NCBI GenBank assembly: GCA_946894095.1
Contig: OX335650.1
Location: 5,332,001 to 5,396,000 of the forward strand
Source: Incurvaria masculella
Taxonomy: Eukaryota; Arthropoda; Insecta; Lepidoptera; Incurvariidae
Direction of reading: 5' to 3'
DNA: 64,000 nt
Positions 36,901 to 45,658 of this stretch are shown piece by piece; the stretch's first letter is position 1, and each line of letters begins with the position of its first letter. The position numbers and the translations under genes were made by a program. The notes under the pieces were generated by a model. It was not told the origin of the DNA and searched no databases. It saw nothing but the letters and a program-made list of their open reading frames with translations.

Positions 36901-39331
36901 AGTGGCTCGACATCCGTCATCGCAGGAACTCTCATGTCCTTTCTCTCCTCTATATGACCCTGAATGACGCCAATGCCCCCTCATACCTAAGGAATCGGTT
37001 TACATATCTCTGCTCACATGGTCTCCCACTTAGATCAACCGACTCCTTGGATCTTTCTATTCCCTCGCACTCATCTTCTGCCTATTCCGACTCCTTCACG
37101 GTACACGCTGCAAGGCAGTGGAATCAGCTACCTCCTCCAGTACGAAATTCGCCCTCTATTCATGCGTTCAAAAAAATCTTAAAGCTTTCTTTCTTTCCTA
37201 ATTACGTCTTTACTCCCCCCCCCCCCCCACAGTTTTCAGTTCATTTTTATTCCTATTGGCAATACATTTGTTTGTTTTTTTTTTCTCAATTTTTGTGATA
37301 GTGTTAAGTATCATACTTTATTTTCTGTTTCTATATTATATAAAGTGTTTATATATTTATATTATTGTATATTTATATTTATATGTATATAATTAGTTGG
37401 TATATTGTGTATAATATTTGTTGCAGTAAATTCATTTGTCTCTATAACTGCTACTCGCGCTAATGCTCACGATACCCAAAGGTAGACTAGTAGAAAATGC
37501 CCCTGGCATTAAGTTGTACCTTTTGCCCGAATTTTGAGTGCTTATTGCACTCAAAATTATATAAATAATAATAAATAAATAAATATTATTACTTAAACAA
37601 AGAGTTACGAAATGTAAACTTGGTGTTTTATACGTACATTTAGAAGTACATAAAAAAGAGGAAATGTAAATGTTAAAAGAAAGATGCTACAGTAGTTTAT
37701 TGTCGTCATATCGTTGTAGTGATATAGAAATATGCTGACAGTTATAAAATGGAGACAAGAAGACAAAAAAAATCTATGTATAGAAAATTAACTTTCATAA
37801 TAAAACTTTTTCTTCATTACTGTCAGTGGCGCGACGAGACTTAGATATTCGAGGTGTTCCGTGGTTCGGTATGTGTAATCCATTTGTTCCCATGTAGGGT
37901 CGGTGTCATTGCATTTGGTGAAAGGATGGTCGAAGCGGCAATGAAAAATTGTCCGTGTTTTTCATCCAGTGCTCATAAAGGGAAGGTCCCGGCTTGGCAC
38001 CTCTGCGGTGGGTTCTATCCATGTCCATCCATCCATCCAAAAAGCAAAATCTAATAGTTGCAGTTAGGGTAATGGTTCTCTGTTAAAGCATATATGAACA
38101 TTTGGTTGCAGAGTCGGACAGCCCGTCGACGCCGGCGCGCGGCCGCCCCGCGCCGCAGTCGGTGGCGCGCTCCATGCCGGTGCGGGTTCCCAGCAACGTG
38201 CACTCCTCCCGCTACCACGACCCCGAGGACGAGGTAGACTTTCTTATAAATTAGGGCTGAGATAAATAGTCATAACCGATACTGAGACGAACAGACTTAA
38301 AAAAAAACGGCCAATTGCGAGTCGGACTCGCGCACGTAGGGTTCCGTATCATCGTACAAGATTTCAAACCAAAAACCACGTTCTTTGTATGGGGCCCCCC
38401 TTTAATTTTTATATTTTTTTTATTTTACCTATTTGTTATAGCGGCAAAATAAATACACACTTGGTGAAAATTTCAGCTGCCTATCTATTACGGTTCATGA
38501 GATGCAGCCCTGTGACAGACGGACGGACGGACGGACAGCGGAGGCTTAGTAATAGGGTTCCGTTTTCACCCTTTGGGTATGGAACCCTAAAAAGTAACTA
38601 CGCTGCCGCTGTACGGGTGGGTTATGATCCCCACTCCCGTCCTTAATCGCTGCCTGGTAAAGTTTTCCGATGGCCTAATAATTCTGAGTAATAACATTTT
38701 GGTTTAGTTCTTCTTTCCCAAACTAGTTCAGGACTGTATCACGGGAAAGATGTTGCACTGTACAAATACAAATTAACCTATTATTTATTCATTTCTGGTG
38801 GTTGTTGGTGAGGATGAGGGCGAGAGTGAGTGAGTGTGTGTAAGTATGTCTGAATAAAGTTGTGTGGGGATGTATGTAGCATGGTAATGTATGATTGTGG
38901 TTTGGTGTGAAATATAGGAAACGGGGAAAGTATAATGGTTAACGTAGATAATCTTTTGCAGGCTTCTATATAATGAAAGGCTTTCAGTTTGGTCATAATT
39001 TAGGGCTATGAGCGAATCATTTAAATAATTACAGTCATATTCATAGTGAATTGTAAAAATTAAGGACTAGCACCGGACTCACCATACAAAATGATATGTG
39101 GTCCGGTGATAGTTCCCGTATAAAAGTTAATCCACCACTCTGAATACGACGGTTGAAAGTTAGTCAAGGTTACTTAGCTTATTTGTTGTAGACACCTCTT
39201 AGTGACGAGTATCCTTCCGTCCGTAGCAGGAGCCGGAGGACATCGCGGCCAGCATCAAGGCGCTGGCGCGGTCGGTGCACGCGGGCGTGTTCGGCGACCT
39301 GCCGCGCCCGCGCTTCTCCACGCAGATCTAG
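27809..39331 (+). CDS. Lobe: PRAS40/Lobe-like Akt substrate, complete (7 exons, 348 aa)
   Basis: Likely orthologue of mammalian AKT1S1 (PRAS40) and Drosophila Lobe, an inhibitor of TORC1 released by Akt phosphorylation. Exons: 27809-27916, 29847-30017, 30772-31043, 33499-33649, 36349-36469, 38112-38233, 39230-39331 (or from 39227). All splice sites are GT-AG and all phases join (1,047 nt). The C-terminus matches PRAS40: IAASIKAL and FGDLPRPRF, with the Akt consensus R341-x-R343-x-x-T346 matching human T246. R-S295-M-P-V matches the human S183 region. A second RxRxxS site ends at S221, and F252-D-L-E resembles a TOS motif. The N-terminal part (residues 1-93) is Cys-rich (C6, C8, C69, C72) with no counterpart I know in human PRAS40; it is joined on splice sites and frame alone. 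The acidic, Asn/Ser-rich middle looks disordered. Confidence 0.85.
28834..29111. mobile_element. Short MITE in Lobe intron 1
   Basis: Inverted ends AAAGCTGGGTCTCCTG (28834-28849) and CAGGAGACCCGGCTAA (29096-29111). No coding capacity. Confidence 0.6.
29207..29685. mobile_element. MITE family 3, copy A, in Lobe intron 1
   Basis: 479 bp, TTAA at both ends, inverted ends GGCGCTAGGACTAGCC and GGCTAGTACCAGGCCC. Ends about 160 bp before exon 2. Confidence 0.85.
29847..30017 (+). CDS. Lobe: Lobe-like exon 2 (HGCxxC motif)
   Basis: 57 codons between a CCAG acceptor and a CAG|GTCAAA donor, phase 0 on both sides. It is GC-rich against AT-rich flanks. It encodes H67-G-C69-L-A-C72, which with C6 and C8 could form a zinc site. 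Confidence 0.72.
30772..31043 (+). CDS. Lobe: Lobe-like exon 3 (helical segment)
   Basis: Encodes residues 94-183 plus two bases. It has a strong TTGTAG acceptor and an AG|GTATTT donor. The charged, Leu/Glu-rich protein (SQLERIEEAVRLFRDQKY) is predicted helical by eye. Confidence 0.82.
32175..32503. mobile_element. MITE family 2, in Lobe intron 3
   Basis: Inverted ends ACGGCCCGTAAGC and GCTTACGGGCC, with inner arms ACAAACGTAGTTTACTAAT and its complement. The same element is at 42.1 and 61.9 kb. Confidence 0.75.
33016..33405 (-). mobile_element. SINE with a second, different tRNA-like head
   Basis: Minus-strand copy in Lobe intron 3. The T-run at 33028-33036 is the tail. The head (complement of about 33335-33405) has box A TAGCCTAGTGG and box B GGTTCAATTCC, unlike the head of the copy at 19292-19695. 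Confidence 0.75.
33499..33649 (+). CDS. Lobe: Lobe-like exon 4 (RRRLSS phosphosite)
   Basis: Encodes residues 184-234, including R216-R-R218-L-S-S221, a basophilic-kinase (Akt/S6K-type) consensus, and Pro-Ser repeats. Acceptor TTGCAG, donor AAG|GTACTT. Confidence 0.82.
33969..34529 (+). other. Unrecognised intronic open frame (186 codons)
   Basis: Lies in Lobe intron 4. Hydrophobic stretches occur near 34130-34180 and 34370-34400. Codon use is AT-rich like the intron, and a perfect 11-bp GC hairpin (34248-34276) sits inside. I recognise no family; probably not a gene. Confidence 0.15.
35205..35345. repeat. Dispersed repeat in Lobe intron 4
   Basis: Inverted partner of 14880-15010. Confidence 0.5.
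35493..35686. mobile_element. TTAA-flanked foldback MITE in Lobe intron 4
   Basis: 194 bp, TTAA at both ends. Arms of about 38 bp (TTTGAGTTTCAGCGACATC... and its complement) surround a GC-richer loop. Confidence 0.75.
36349..36469 (+). CDS. Lobe: Lobe-like exon 5 (acidic, TOS-like)
   Basis: Encodes residues 235-274 plus one base. It is strongly acidic and Asn/Ser-rich, with F252-D-L-E-C resembling the TOR-signalling motif. Acceptor TTTGCAG, donor G|GTAAGT. Confidence 0.82.
36640..37600 (+). pseudogene. CR1/jockey-type LINE 3' remnant
   Basis: The frame 36624-37298 encodes the end of a non-LTR reverse transcriptase: LLPVLDYADVCY, a RLLNLCIRYIFGLRKYDHV segment, and AARQWNQLPPPVRN. The catalytic RT part is absent (5' truncation). 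It ends in a poly-C run and AT-rich tail with ATAAATAA repeats. Lies in Lobe intron 5, on the gene's strand. Confidence 0.8.
37855..38040 (+). mobile_element. SINE fragment in Lobe intron 5
   Basis: Head-truncated plus-strand copy of the shared SINE body (GATGGTCGAAGCGGCAATG segment to CATCCATCC), ending about 70 bp before exon 6. Confidence 0.7.
38112..38233 (+). CDS. Lobe: Lobe-like exon 6 (S183-type TORC1 site)
   Basis: Encodes residues 275-315. A-R-S295-M-P-V-R-V-P aligns by eye with the region around human PRAS40 S183, a known mTORC1 site. SP and TP dipeptides precede it. Acceptor TTGCAG, donor GAG|GTAGAC. Confidence 0.85.
38290..38600 (+). repeat. High-copy-type repeat in Lobe intron 6
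   Basis: Begins CGGCCAATTGCGAGTCGGAC and ends GGGTATGGAACCCTAAAA, with a GGAC tetranucleotide run inside. Probably the 3' end of a non-LTR or non-autonomous element; only loosely classified. Confidence 0.55.
39227..39331 (+). CDS. Lobe: Lobe-like exon 7 (Akt site, stop; tandem acceptor)
   Basis: Starts at a TAGCAG tandem acceptor, so it begins at 39227 or 39230 with or without one Gln. It encodes the most conserved PRAS40 block and ends two residues after the Akt-site threonine. The TAG stop is at 39329-39331. Confidence 0.88.
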   Translation, partial: QEPEDIAASIKALARSVHAGVFGDLPRPRFSTQI

Positions 39332-39484
39332 TCGGGCAGCTCGCAACGTCCCTTCTTAGTCTGTGCTCGCGGCTGGCGCGAGGTAGGGGCCGGGCCGGCT
39401 TTGATACTAGGTGCTCGTGGCAATTTATCTTCACGCTACTTTATGTCCACAGTTCTTTGTGTGTATGACAATTTATTAGCATAG

Positions 39485-39707
39485 TTCTTGCAATCTACGA
39501 AGTCTAACAACGGGCTTTACTTGTGGTAAACATGTATCCGCATATGTGTCAAAGGTGCGTAAGAGCAACCATTAATTTGTCGAGCATTTATCTTTATTGT
39601 TTTAATGCTAACCATATCCTAGCTCATTCTTACACACACTTCGACATGTATGCAAATACTTGTTTACCACAAGTAAAGCCCGCTGGAATTCGTGGATTGC
39701 AAGAACA
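39485..39707. repeat. Foldback element in the Lobe 3' flank
   Basis: Arms of about 48 bp (39485-39533 and 39661-39707) are complementary with a few mismatches, including the perfect block GGGCTTTACTTGTGGTAAAC. Starts about 150 bp after the Lobe stop. Confidence 0.7.
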
Positions 39708-39782
39708 GTATCAATGTAACTAAGCATCTATGGTACTTGGTGTGCATGCAACTAAGTGTCCTTGACACCGCCCATTGCAACA

Positions 39783-39962
39783 TTGCGTTGAATGAATGAT
39801 GGTCGAAGCGGCAATTAAAATTGCCTGATTCCCATCTAGTTCAATTTAGCCGTGCAATAAAAGGAAGGTTCTTGGCGTGGCACCGATGGGAACTATGTGG
39901 TATGTTGAGGTAATATGACTATAGGTGTGGTATTAGCCATCCATGTCCTGTTTATTTTTTGT
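39783..39962 (+). mobile_element. SINE fragment in minisatellite
   Basis: Diverged plus-strand copy of the same SINE body, also lying inside the minisatellite downstream of Lobe. Confidence 0.7.
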
Positions 39963-40141
39963 ATATTTACTTATTCAAACAAAAAAACTTGGTGCCCAGG
40001 GGAAATAACTCTCAGCGGCACTTGCATGGTACTTGGTGTCCATGAGCTTACCATATATCAGTGCAAAATAAGTAAGATTCTGGCACGGCGTCTGGTTCCT
40101 ATGCGGTGCTATCAATGTCGTTGCATAAAAAAACAATACCA

Positions 40142-40342
40142 CATACTTGGATGAACGATGGTCGAAGCGGCAATGAAAATTGTCCGTGTTTTCCATCCAG
40201 TTCAATGTAGCCGTGCAATATAAGGAAGGTCCTGGCATGGCACCTAGTTCCCATGTGGTGTGTTGGGCTAATACCATGACAGAACTTGTGGTATTAGCCA
40301 TCCATGTCCAGTCACATAAAAAAAAAAAAAAAAAAAAAAAAA
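40142..40342 (+). mobile_element. SINE copy with a poly(A) tail of about 25 bases
   Basis: Head-truncated plus-strand SINE ending CCATGTCCAGTCACAT and a pure A-run to 40342, so it defines the 3' end of the family. It is inserted in the degenerate minisatellite downstream of Lobe. Confidence 0.85.
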
Positions 40343-40450
40343 CTTATGTTCATGGTACTTGTTATCCATGATACTTGGTGTCTATGGAACTTAGTGCCCA
40401 CGGTACTAGGTGTCCGTGTCCATGGCACTACGTGAACATGGTGCGGTCAT

Positions 40451-42141
40451 GGTATTTTCAAATCGTAACATGGGAAAAAGAAAGAATGAGTCCCTTTTAC
40501 TTAATGGTTGATGTCAATACGACGGAAAAGGATATTTAATTTGACTCCATTTTCGGTGCAACGAATTCAAAATACTTGACCGCACTTTATGGTCATGTTT
40601 CCACGGGACAATTATTGCTATAACACTCGGTCCCCGTACCCTACCTCATGGAAGCCGCGCTCGTATGTAAGGGTACAATATGTCCATATTTTGTAGAGTA
40701 TGCGAATCACGATAACTTCCAACTTCCTATGACAGTGAATTATGTACTAAATTAATAATAAGATTTTATATGCCGTGTACACATCTCGTGAGAGCTGCAC
40801 AGGAACGCATCTGGTCACAACGTTTTGTATGCCATGAATATACATGTTTTATTACTCGAAGGATACATCCTGGTCTGCCTTCCCGTTAGGGGATTGGAGA
40901 GCGGCCTTATTAATTGAAACTCACTACAAGTGTGCCACTTGGTTGGTAATACCTTTTTATTTTAATTTTTTTTATTGTTACCAATTTAAGGTTATTTCAT
41001 ATTAGAGGAGTATTTTTGGAAAAGCCTAATTCACAATGTGATTTTTTCTTAAACGTTTTCACCAATGACCATCCTGAAGAATATTCTTATAGAGAAATCC
41101 TAATCTCTACATGCTGCTGTTGTAAAAAAACATAAGCAGGCATATTATATGAGTCTGTTCCAATATAGTGGTATATATATAACTGCAACCCTTTTTTAAG
41201 TAACGAAGTGTTAAATTGAGTTATATCAAAGAGCTCTTTCTGCTTAAAATTTTTTAAAATCATGACTGACCTAGTGAACTTTAGTGTTTATGAATGACGT
41301 CACTAGTTTTAAGCACATAGAACCTCACTTTTCTAATGTGATGCCTATTTCGATTCGATTAAAAGCCTCGCGACAGGTTTTGCAATGTAAAAAATTACCT
41401 TGTGACAATACGTTTTTAGCTCTTATTAGGACCTAATAAAAATACATAGTATTGAATTTGGTCCTTTTCGTAGATTTTCAGTGTGGTGCCCTTTTGTTCT
41501 GTTACCGGTTTTTTTGAAAATACCTATGTAACATCAGGTCAGGGTAATAGAAGTTAAGTTTCATGTACATTATGTTTTCATCGTGAGGCTAATAAAACCG
41601 TGTCCTGGACGAAATGTTGTATTCCTATTTTGACTGCAATCAATAAACGATGTCTTCTAGTAGATAGCTGCTACCTACAATTAATAAAAATGGTTGAGCC
41701 ATGATATGTAACAATGTTATCTTAATTTGTAAGAATAATCGATCGCCGAGGACGGAGTGACGATAAGTTTTATCATAATTGCATTTTTGACTAGTCTTGT
41801 ATGTGAGGCCACCGTTTTGTTGGATATTTGTTTTGTAAAATATGTTTAAGCTTACTTTTTGTTTCTATAATTAAAAGTATTTTAAGTGTCTATGAATTCT
41901 TTACTTCAATAATTTGGTATTATTAAAAATGATGTAAATCCTGGACATTGGTATTTTTCCCTTTACTATCCTGAAATACAAGGAATGGAAACTAGACCAG
42001 CGGTTCCCAGTGTGAGTGTGAAACCCTGGTGTGTAGCCAGTGTTAACCTTCAGAGGCAAAGTGAGGAGTCCCTCAGTATTCAGTACTTTCATTGGATTCA
42101 TATTGGAGCCATAAAAATATTCGGACTCCTCCCGGCTCCTT
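40451..42141. other. Lobe downstream region
   Basis: No repeat family assigned. AATAAA words near 41590 and 41641 (plus strand) are possible distal poly(A) signals of Lobe if its 3' UTR is long. Confidence 0.3.
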
Positions 42142-42517
42142 AAGAACGGCCCGTAAGCTATGCTCCCCATACAAACGTAGTTTACTAATCAATTGGAAAC
42201 CGCTATTCCAATTAAATTGATATTTGATTTCTAATATCAGGTAACAAATATCTGTGTCTGCGTGCTTTTGTTTTTTTGAAAAATCCAAACCGAATGAAAT
42301 GAAAGCAAAAAGAAAATCTTCATACGAATTTTGTTGTCTCTGTGGTTTGACCCAGAATACATTTACCGAAAAAACAAAGACATGCAGACACAGATATTTG
42401 TAGCCTAATATTAGATACCAGATATCAAGTAAGTTGGAAGAGTTGTCTTCAAATTATTAGTAAACTACGTTTGTATGGGAGGCGAAATTTTCTGATGCTT
42501 ACGGGCCGACCTTAACT
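42142..42517. mobile_element. MITE family 2
   Basis: Starts TTAAGAACGGCCCG and ends GGGCCGACCTTAA. Almost identical to the 32.2-kb copy over its left two-thirds. Confidence 0.8.
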
Positions 42518-43221
42518 CAAAAAGTTTGGAAATCCCTTCCCTAGATTATATCAAATGATGCCGATTTATAGAGCACTTTTCTCATGTGCACAAGCTTTTT
42601 CGCTTCTGTATCCCTATTACGCCCAAGTCGTTACTACATACATGTACAAGGTGTCAAAGAACTTGAAATTTAAACTTGTTACCGGGCCATGCTGACAGAC
42701 CTTGCCAAGAAGTTGCTATTTACCTTGTTTAGACTATTTTCTCAGGGTTTTTTTGAAAAGTAAGGGCTAAGCGAACAACCCTAAGACAACAGGAACTCAA
42801 AGAAGGAATTTAACTTCAAATTCGTCAAATCCAAGCAGCCTTTAATGCCAAATTACAGTCAAAAGTTTTCTACATATGCAGAAGACTTAAATTTATTAAG
42901 ATTTTAAGAAGATTTATTAAGAAGTTCTTACTGAGACACCCATTATTAAGTGCCATTGTTTGAATGAAGATTATTTTAGGGTGTAAATGATGAATCAAAA
43001 TTCCATTTAAAACAAAATTATAAAACCAGGCTTCCAACAGAACAGTTTCGTTCTAGATAATGCTTGTGCACAACCAATTTTATGAATAAAAAATCAAATG
43101 TTTTAGCAATAAAACATTTAATAATTTTAACAACATTTTGGAATAATTACAACAAAATATTTAATCGATGCTTATCAAAACCTTACCCCTAATATGGAAT
43201 GTATGTACATAGGGGGATAGT
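42518..43221. other. AT-rich DNA, nothing recognised
   Basis: Lies between a MITE and a LINE fragment; no feature seen. Confidence 0.45.
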
Positions 43222-43580
43222 ATTATTTATTTATTTATTTAAACACATTACAAATACATACATTTCACATAACAGAAAACCAAGGCGTAGAAATGTAGCA
43301 AACTTAATTACAATATGGAAAAAAGAAAAAAAAACAGACATTTAATTAACTAAGGATGAGTTAACTTTCAAATAGCCTTCCAAAAATGTCGTGCACACTC
43401 TCTCAAACGTCCTTCTCAGATTTACAAACACATCACATTCAGGTGTTGACAGATGCATCGCATTGAACAGCCTCAGGACGAGACATATGGGCGACCAGTA
43501 GTGAGAGCGGGTGCGCGTCACGATCTCGGCAAACAAGCGTGCGTTCCGCCGTCGAGCGTAACCATCAGGCACGTTCAGTG
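43222..43580 (-). pseudogene. LINE C-terminal fragment with TTTA-type tail
   Basis: The minus strand encodes NARLFAEIVTRTRSHYWSP and a CDVFVN block, wording I associate with the end of lepidopteran non-LTR ORFs. It is followed by an (AAAT)n tail at 43222-43240 as expected at a LINE 3' end. Confidence 0.6.
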
Positions 43581-43739
43581 CTAGTGCCAGCTGTAGTAAA
43601 GCTTGCGAATCAACTTTACCGATCAGAATTTTGAATGTATGGTGTAGCCCAGATTTATTTTATTTAGATTTTATTGATAGGCCCGTTTGCTTTGCTCTCG
43701 AATTAACAATGGTGCCGACGTTTGCTGCCGACACCATCC

Positions 43740-43835
43740 TAACAGCTATGATCCCATAAATGCTTCTGAAAACTTACAACTAAACCTTGACACAATTCAC
43801 AACTGGCTACAAAAATTGCAATCTCATGCAGGCAT
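43740..43835 (+). pseudogene. Possible RT fragment
   Basis: YDPINASENLQLNLDTIHNW resembles the region after the YADD box in non-LTR RTs. Short and uncertain. Confidence 0.4.
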
Positions 43836-44049
43836 TGTTAGGTACCTGGGACTGCACGTATAATATAAATAAACATCATCACGGTTGCCATTTCTGGCTT
43901 CCGAGCACCCAAGGTACCCAATGGTTGGCTAGTCAACGTTGTTTCGCCTAATGATGATTTTAGGTACACATGAGCGACAAGTCTTTTTATATTTAAGTGT
44001 GTCTCTAGTTATTTTCCAAATAGCCTAATACCACCGAAGTAACAGTAGA

Positions 44050-44528
44050 TTAAGGCGCTAGGACTAGCCAACTACTCGCGCCATACAAATGCACTTTTTA
44101 ACAAATGTAATAATATGTAGTGAAACTCTTCAGCAAATCCAAATAGAACTCCAGCCTGATAATGGATTGTTAATATTTTTTTATTCCATCATTTATTTAA
44201 ATAATAATAAAAATAAAAAAGTAGATTTTTCTCATTAGAAATCTGAAAGTAATTCGATTTCTAGATATAAGCAAAAACAGCATATATGCATAAACAAAAA
44301 ATTCCATTTGCTTTTAGATTTCTACATTTAGTCAAAAAAGTTCGGAAATGGACACCGTTTCCGCAATGTATTTTGTATAGAAAAAGGAAACATACATTAA
44401 CGAAAATAATTCGATTCCTAGACAAGGAATCATATATTGTAAGAATGACACTTATAATCGTCAGACTTAGTTAGTTAACTTGGGGTGCCTCGTCTAACTT
44501 TGCGATTTGGCTAGTACCAGGCCCTTAA
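44050..44528. mobile_element. MITE family 3, copy B
   Basis: 479 bp, the same length and orientation as copy A, with only about seven base differences seen by eye. Confidence 0.85.
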
Positions 44529-45300
44529 GAAGATAGATAAGAAGACCCAGGCGATTTTTGAGATAAACCCCTTCCCTCCATGGAGTGTCGGGCTTGTCAC
44601 TTAAATATGGGCGGAACACTGCTGGTTCTGTTATTTTTGAAAAGATGAACTCGAAGGACCATTCACGACAGTTCAACACCGCGAAACGAGCTTATTGCCC
44701 ATACAAGCGAAATGTGCCTGTATAGGTGCACGAAATCGGAATTTTGTATGGAGTTGAGCTACTGGATGTAATCCTAAATATTCTGTGCCAAAGTGGTGGG
44801 TTTCTTATTCTTTAAATATAACTGCAGAGGGGGGGGCGGGTAGTTCAAACCCCTTGCTTATACGCGCAGTAAACCGTCAAACGAAATATTATAGTAAATA
44901 TTATATTTTAAAACAGTGATAATTATACACAATTTCTCGATTTGCTTCTTTTGTAGCATAGAGCCAATCCACTTTCTCAAAAAGTCTCACGTCACATTCT
45001 TTACAATGTTGATAATGTTTCATGGCAGGTTACAAAAAATAATGGAAACTTACGTACTAGAGACATTACAAAAAATATTAAATTATTCCTGTATGAAAAT
45101 ATTGCTAAATGTTACATTAACTACAGTAATATCAATAAGCAATCCAACTTAAAATTTTACTTGACACCTAGCATATAAAGCAACAAATGTAAAAGGATTA
45201 TTTGAATTGATTTTCTAAAAAAATTTTTTGTAAATAAAAATTTAACACATCCATAAAAACAACATTAGATTAAGTACAATTATGAGCATCAAATAATAAT
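44529..45300. other. eas/Lobe convergent intergenic DNA
   Basis: Follows MITE family 3 copy B. Short frames only, including a minus frame near 44940-45015 without family match. Confidence 0.4.
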
Positions 45301-45328
45301 TCGTAACAATTACATACCCTGCGCGTGT

Positions 45329-45334
45329 TTTATT
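45329..45334 (-). promoter_or_regulatory. Candidate poly(A) signal of ethanolamine kinase
   Basis: AATAAA on the minus strand about 270 nt after the stop, giving a plausible short 3' UTR that would include the GC-rich stem-loop region at 45421-45528. Confidence 0.5.
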
Positions 45335-45420
45335 TCGGGAACATTAGTGATTGTGAATGGTAAATTTTAAGAGTTACACTGAGCCATCGTTAAACAGTTT
45401 GAAAGACTGAGGGGCCGATG

Positions 45421-45528
45421 TGCCGGTATGTAAAATGTGCACGGGCGCGCGGTGAGGCGGGGGTGCGAGTTAGTCGTGTCATTTTCCATCCTCCGCGCGC
45501 CGCTGTTGTGTGTAGGTGCATACCGGCA
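45421..45528 (-). other. GC-rich nested inverted repeats in the presumed eas 3' UTR
   Basis: Outer arms 45421-45430 and 45519-45528 are perfectly complementary (10 bp); inner arms 45444-45452 and 45493-45501 are complementary over 9 bp of CpG-rich sequence. The patch is far more GC-rich than its surroundings. A structured RNA element is possible; function unknown. Confidence 0.45.
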
Positions 45529-45600
45529 AGTTGATGTTACTGACATGTAGGTTTTTTTATGTGTTTACACATAATAACTGTTTTTATGCAATCCAAGCCA

Positions 45601-45658
45601 CTAATTACAGTGACAGCTCTTAAGACGATAATACTCTCGAAGTCGTGCAACGGCGAAC
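45601..45658 (-). CDS. eas: Ethanolamine kinase last exon (58 bp)
   Basis: A very short terminal exon after a pyrimidine-rich TTCTAG acceptor. One base completes a Glu codon, followed by 18 codons and a TAG stop. F-A-V-A-R-L-R-E-Y-Y matches the C-terminal helix of ethanolamine kinases (Y-A-x-x-R-F-x-x-Y). Found by phase and motif; easy to miss in automated annotation. Confidence 0.82.

Larger units (their letters stand above)
39725..40450. repeat. Degenerate minisatellite interrupted by two SINEs
   Basis: Units of about 18-20 bp resembling CATGGTACTTGGTGTCCATG occur at 39728-39775, 40020-40055 and 40349-40445. Two SINE insertions separate the three blocks. Confidence 0.6.

Noticed and set aside
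45500..45572. Alternative eas last exon after a CAG near 45555
   Set aside because: It is in phase and reaches a stop, but lacks the conserved C-terminal helix that the 45601-45658 exon supplies.
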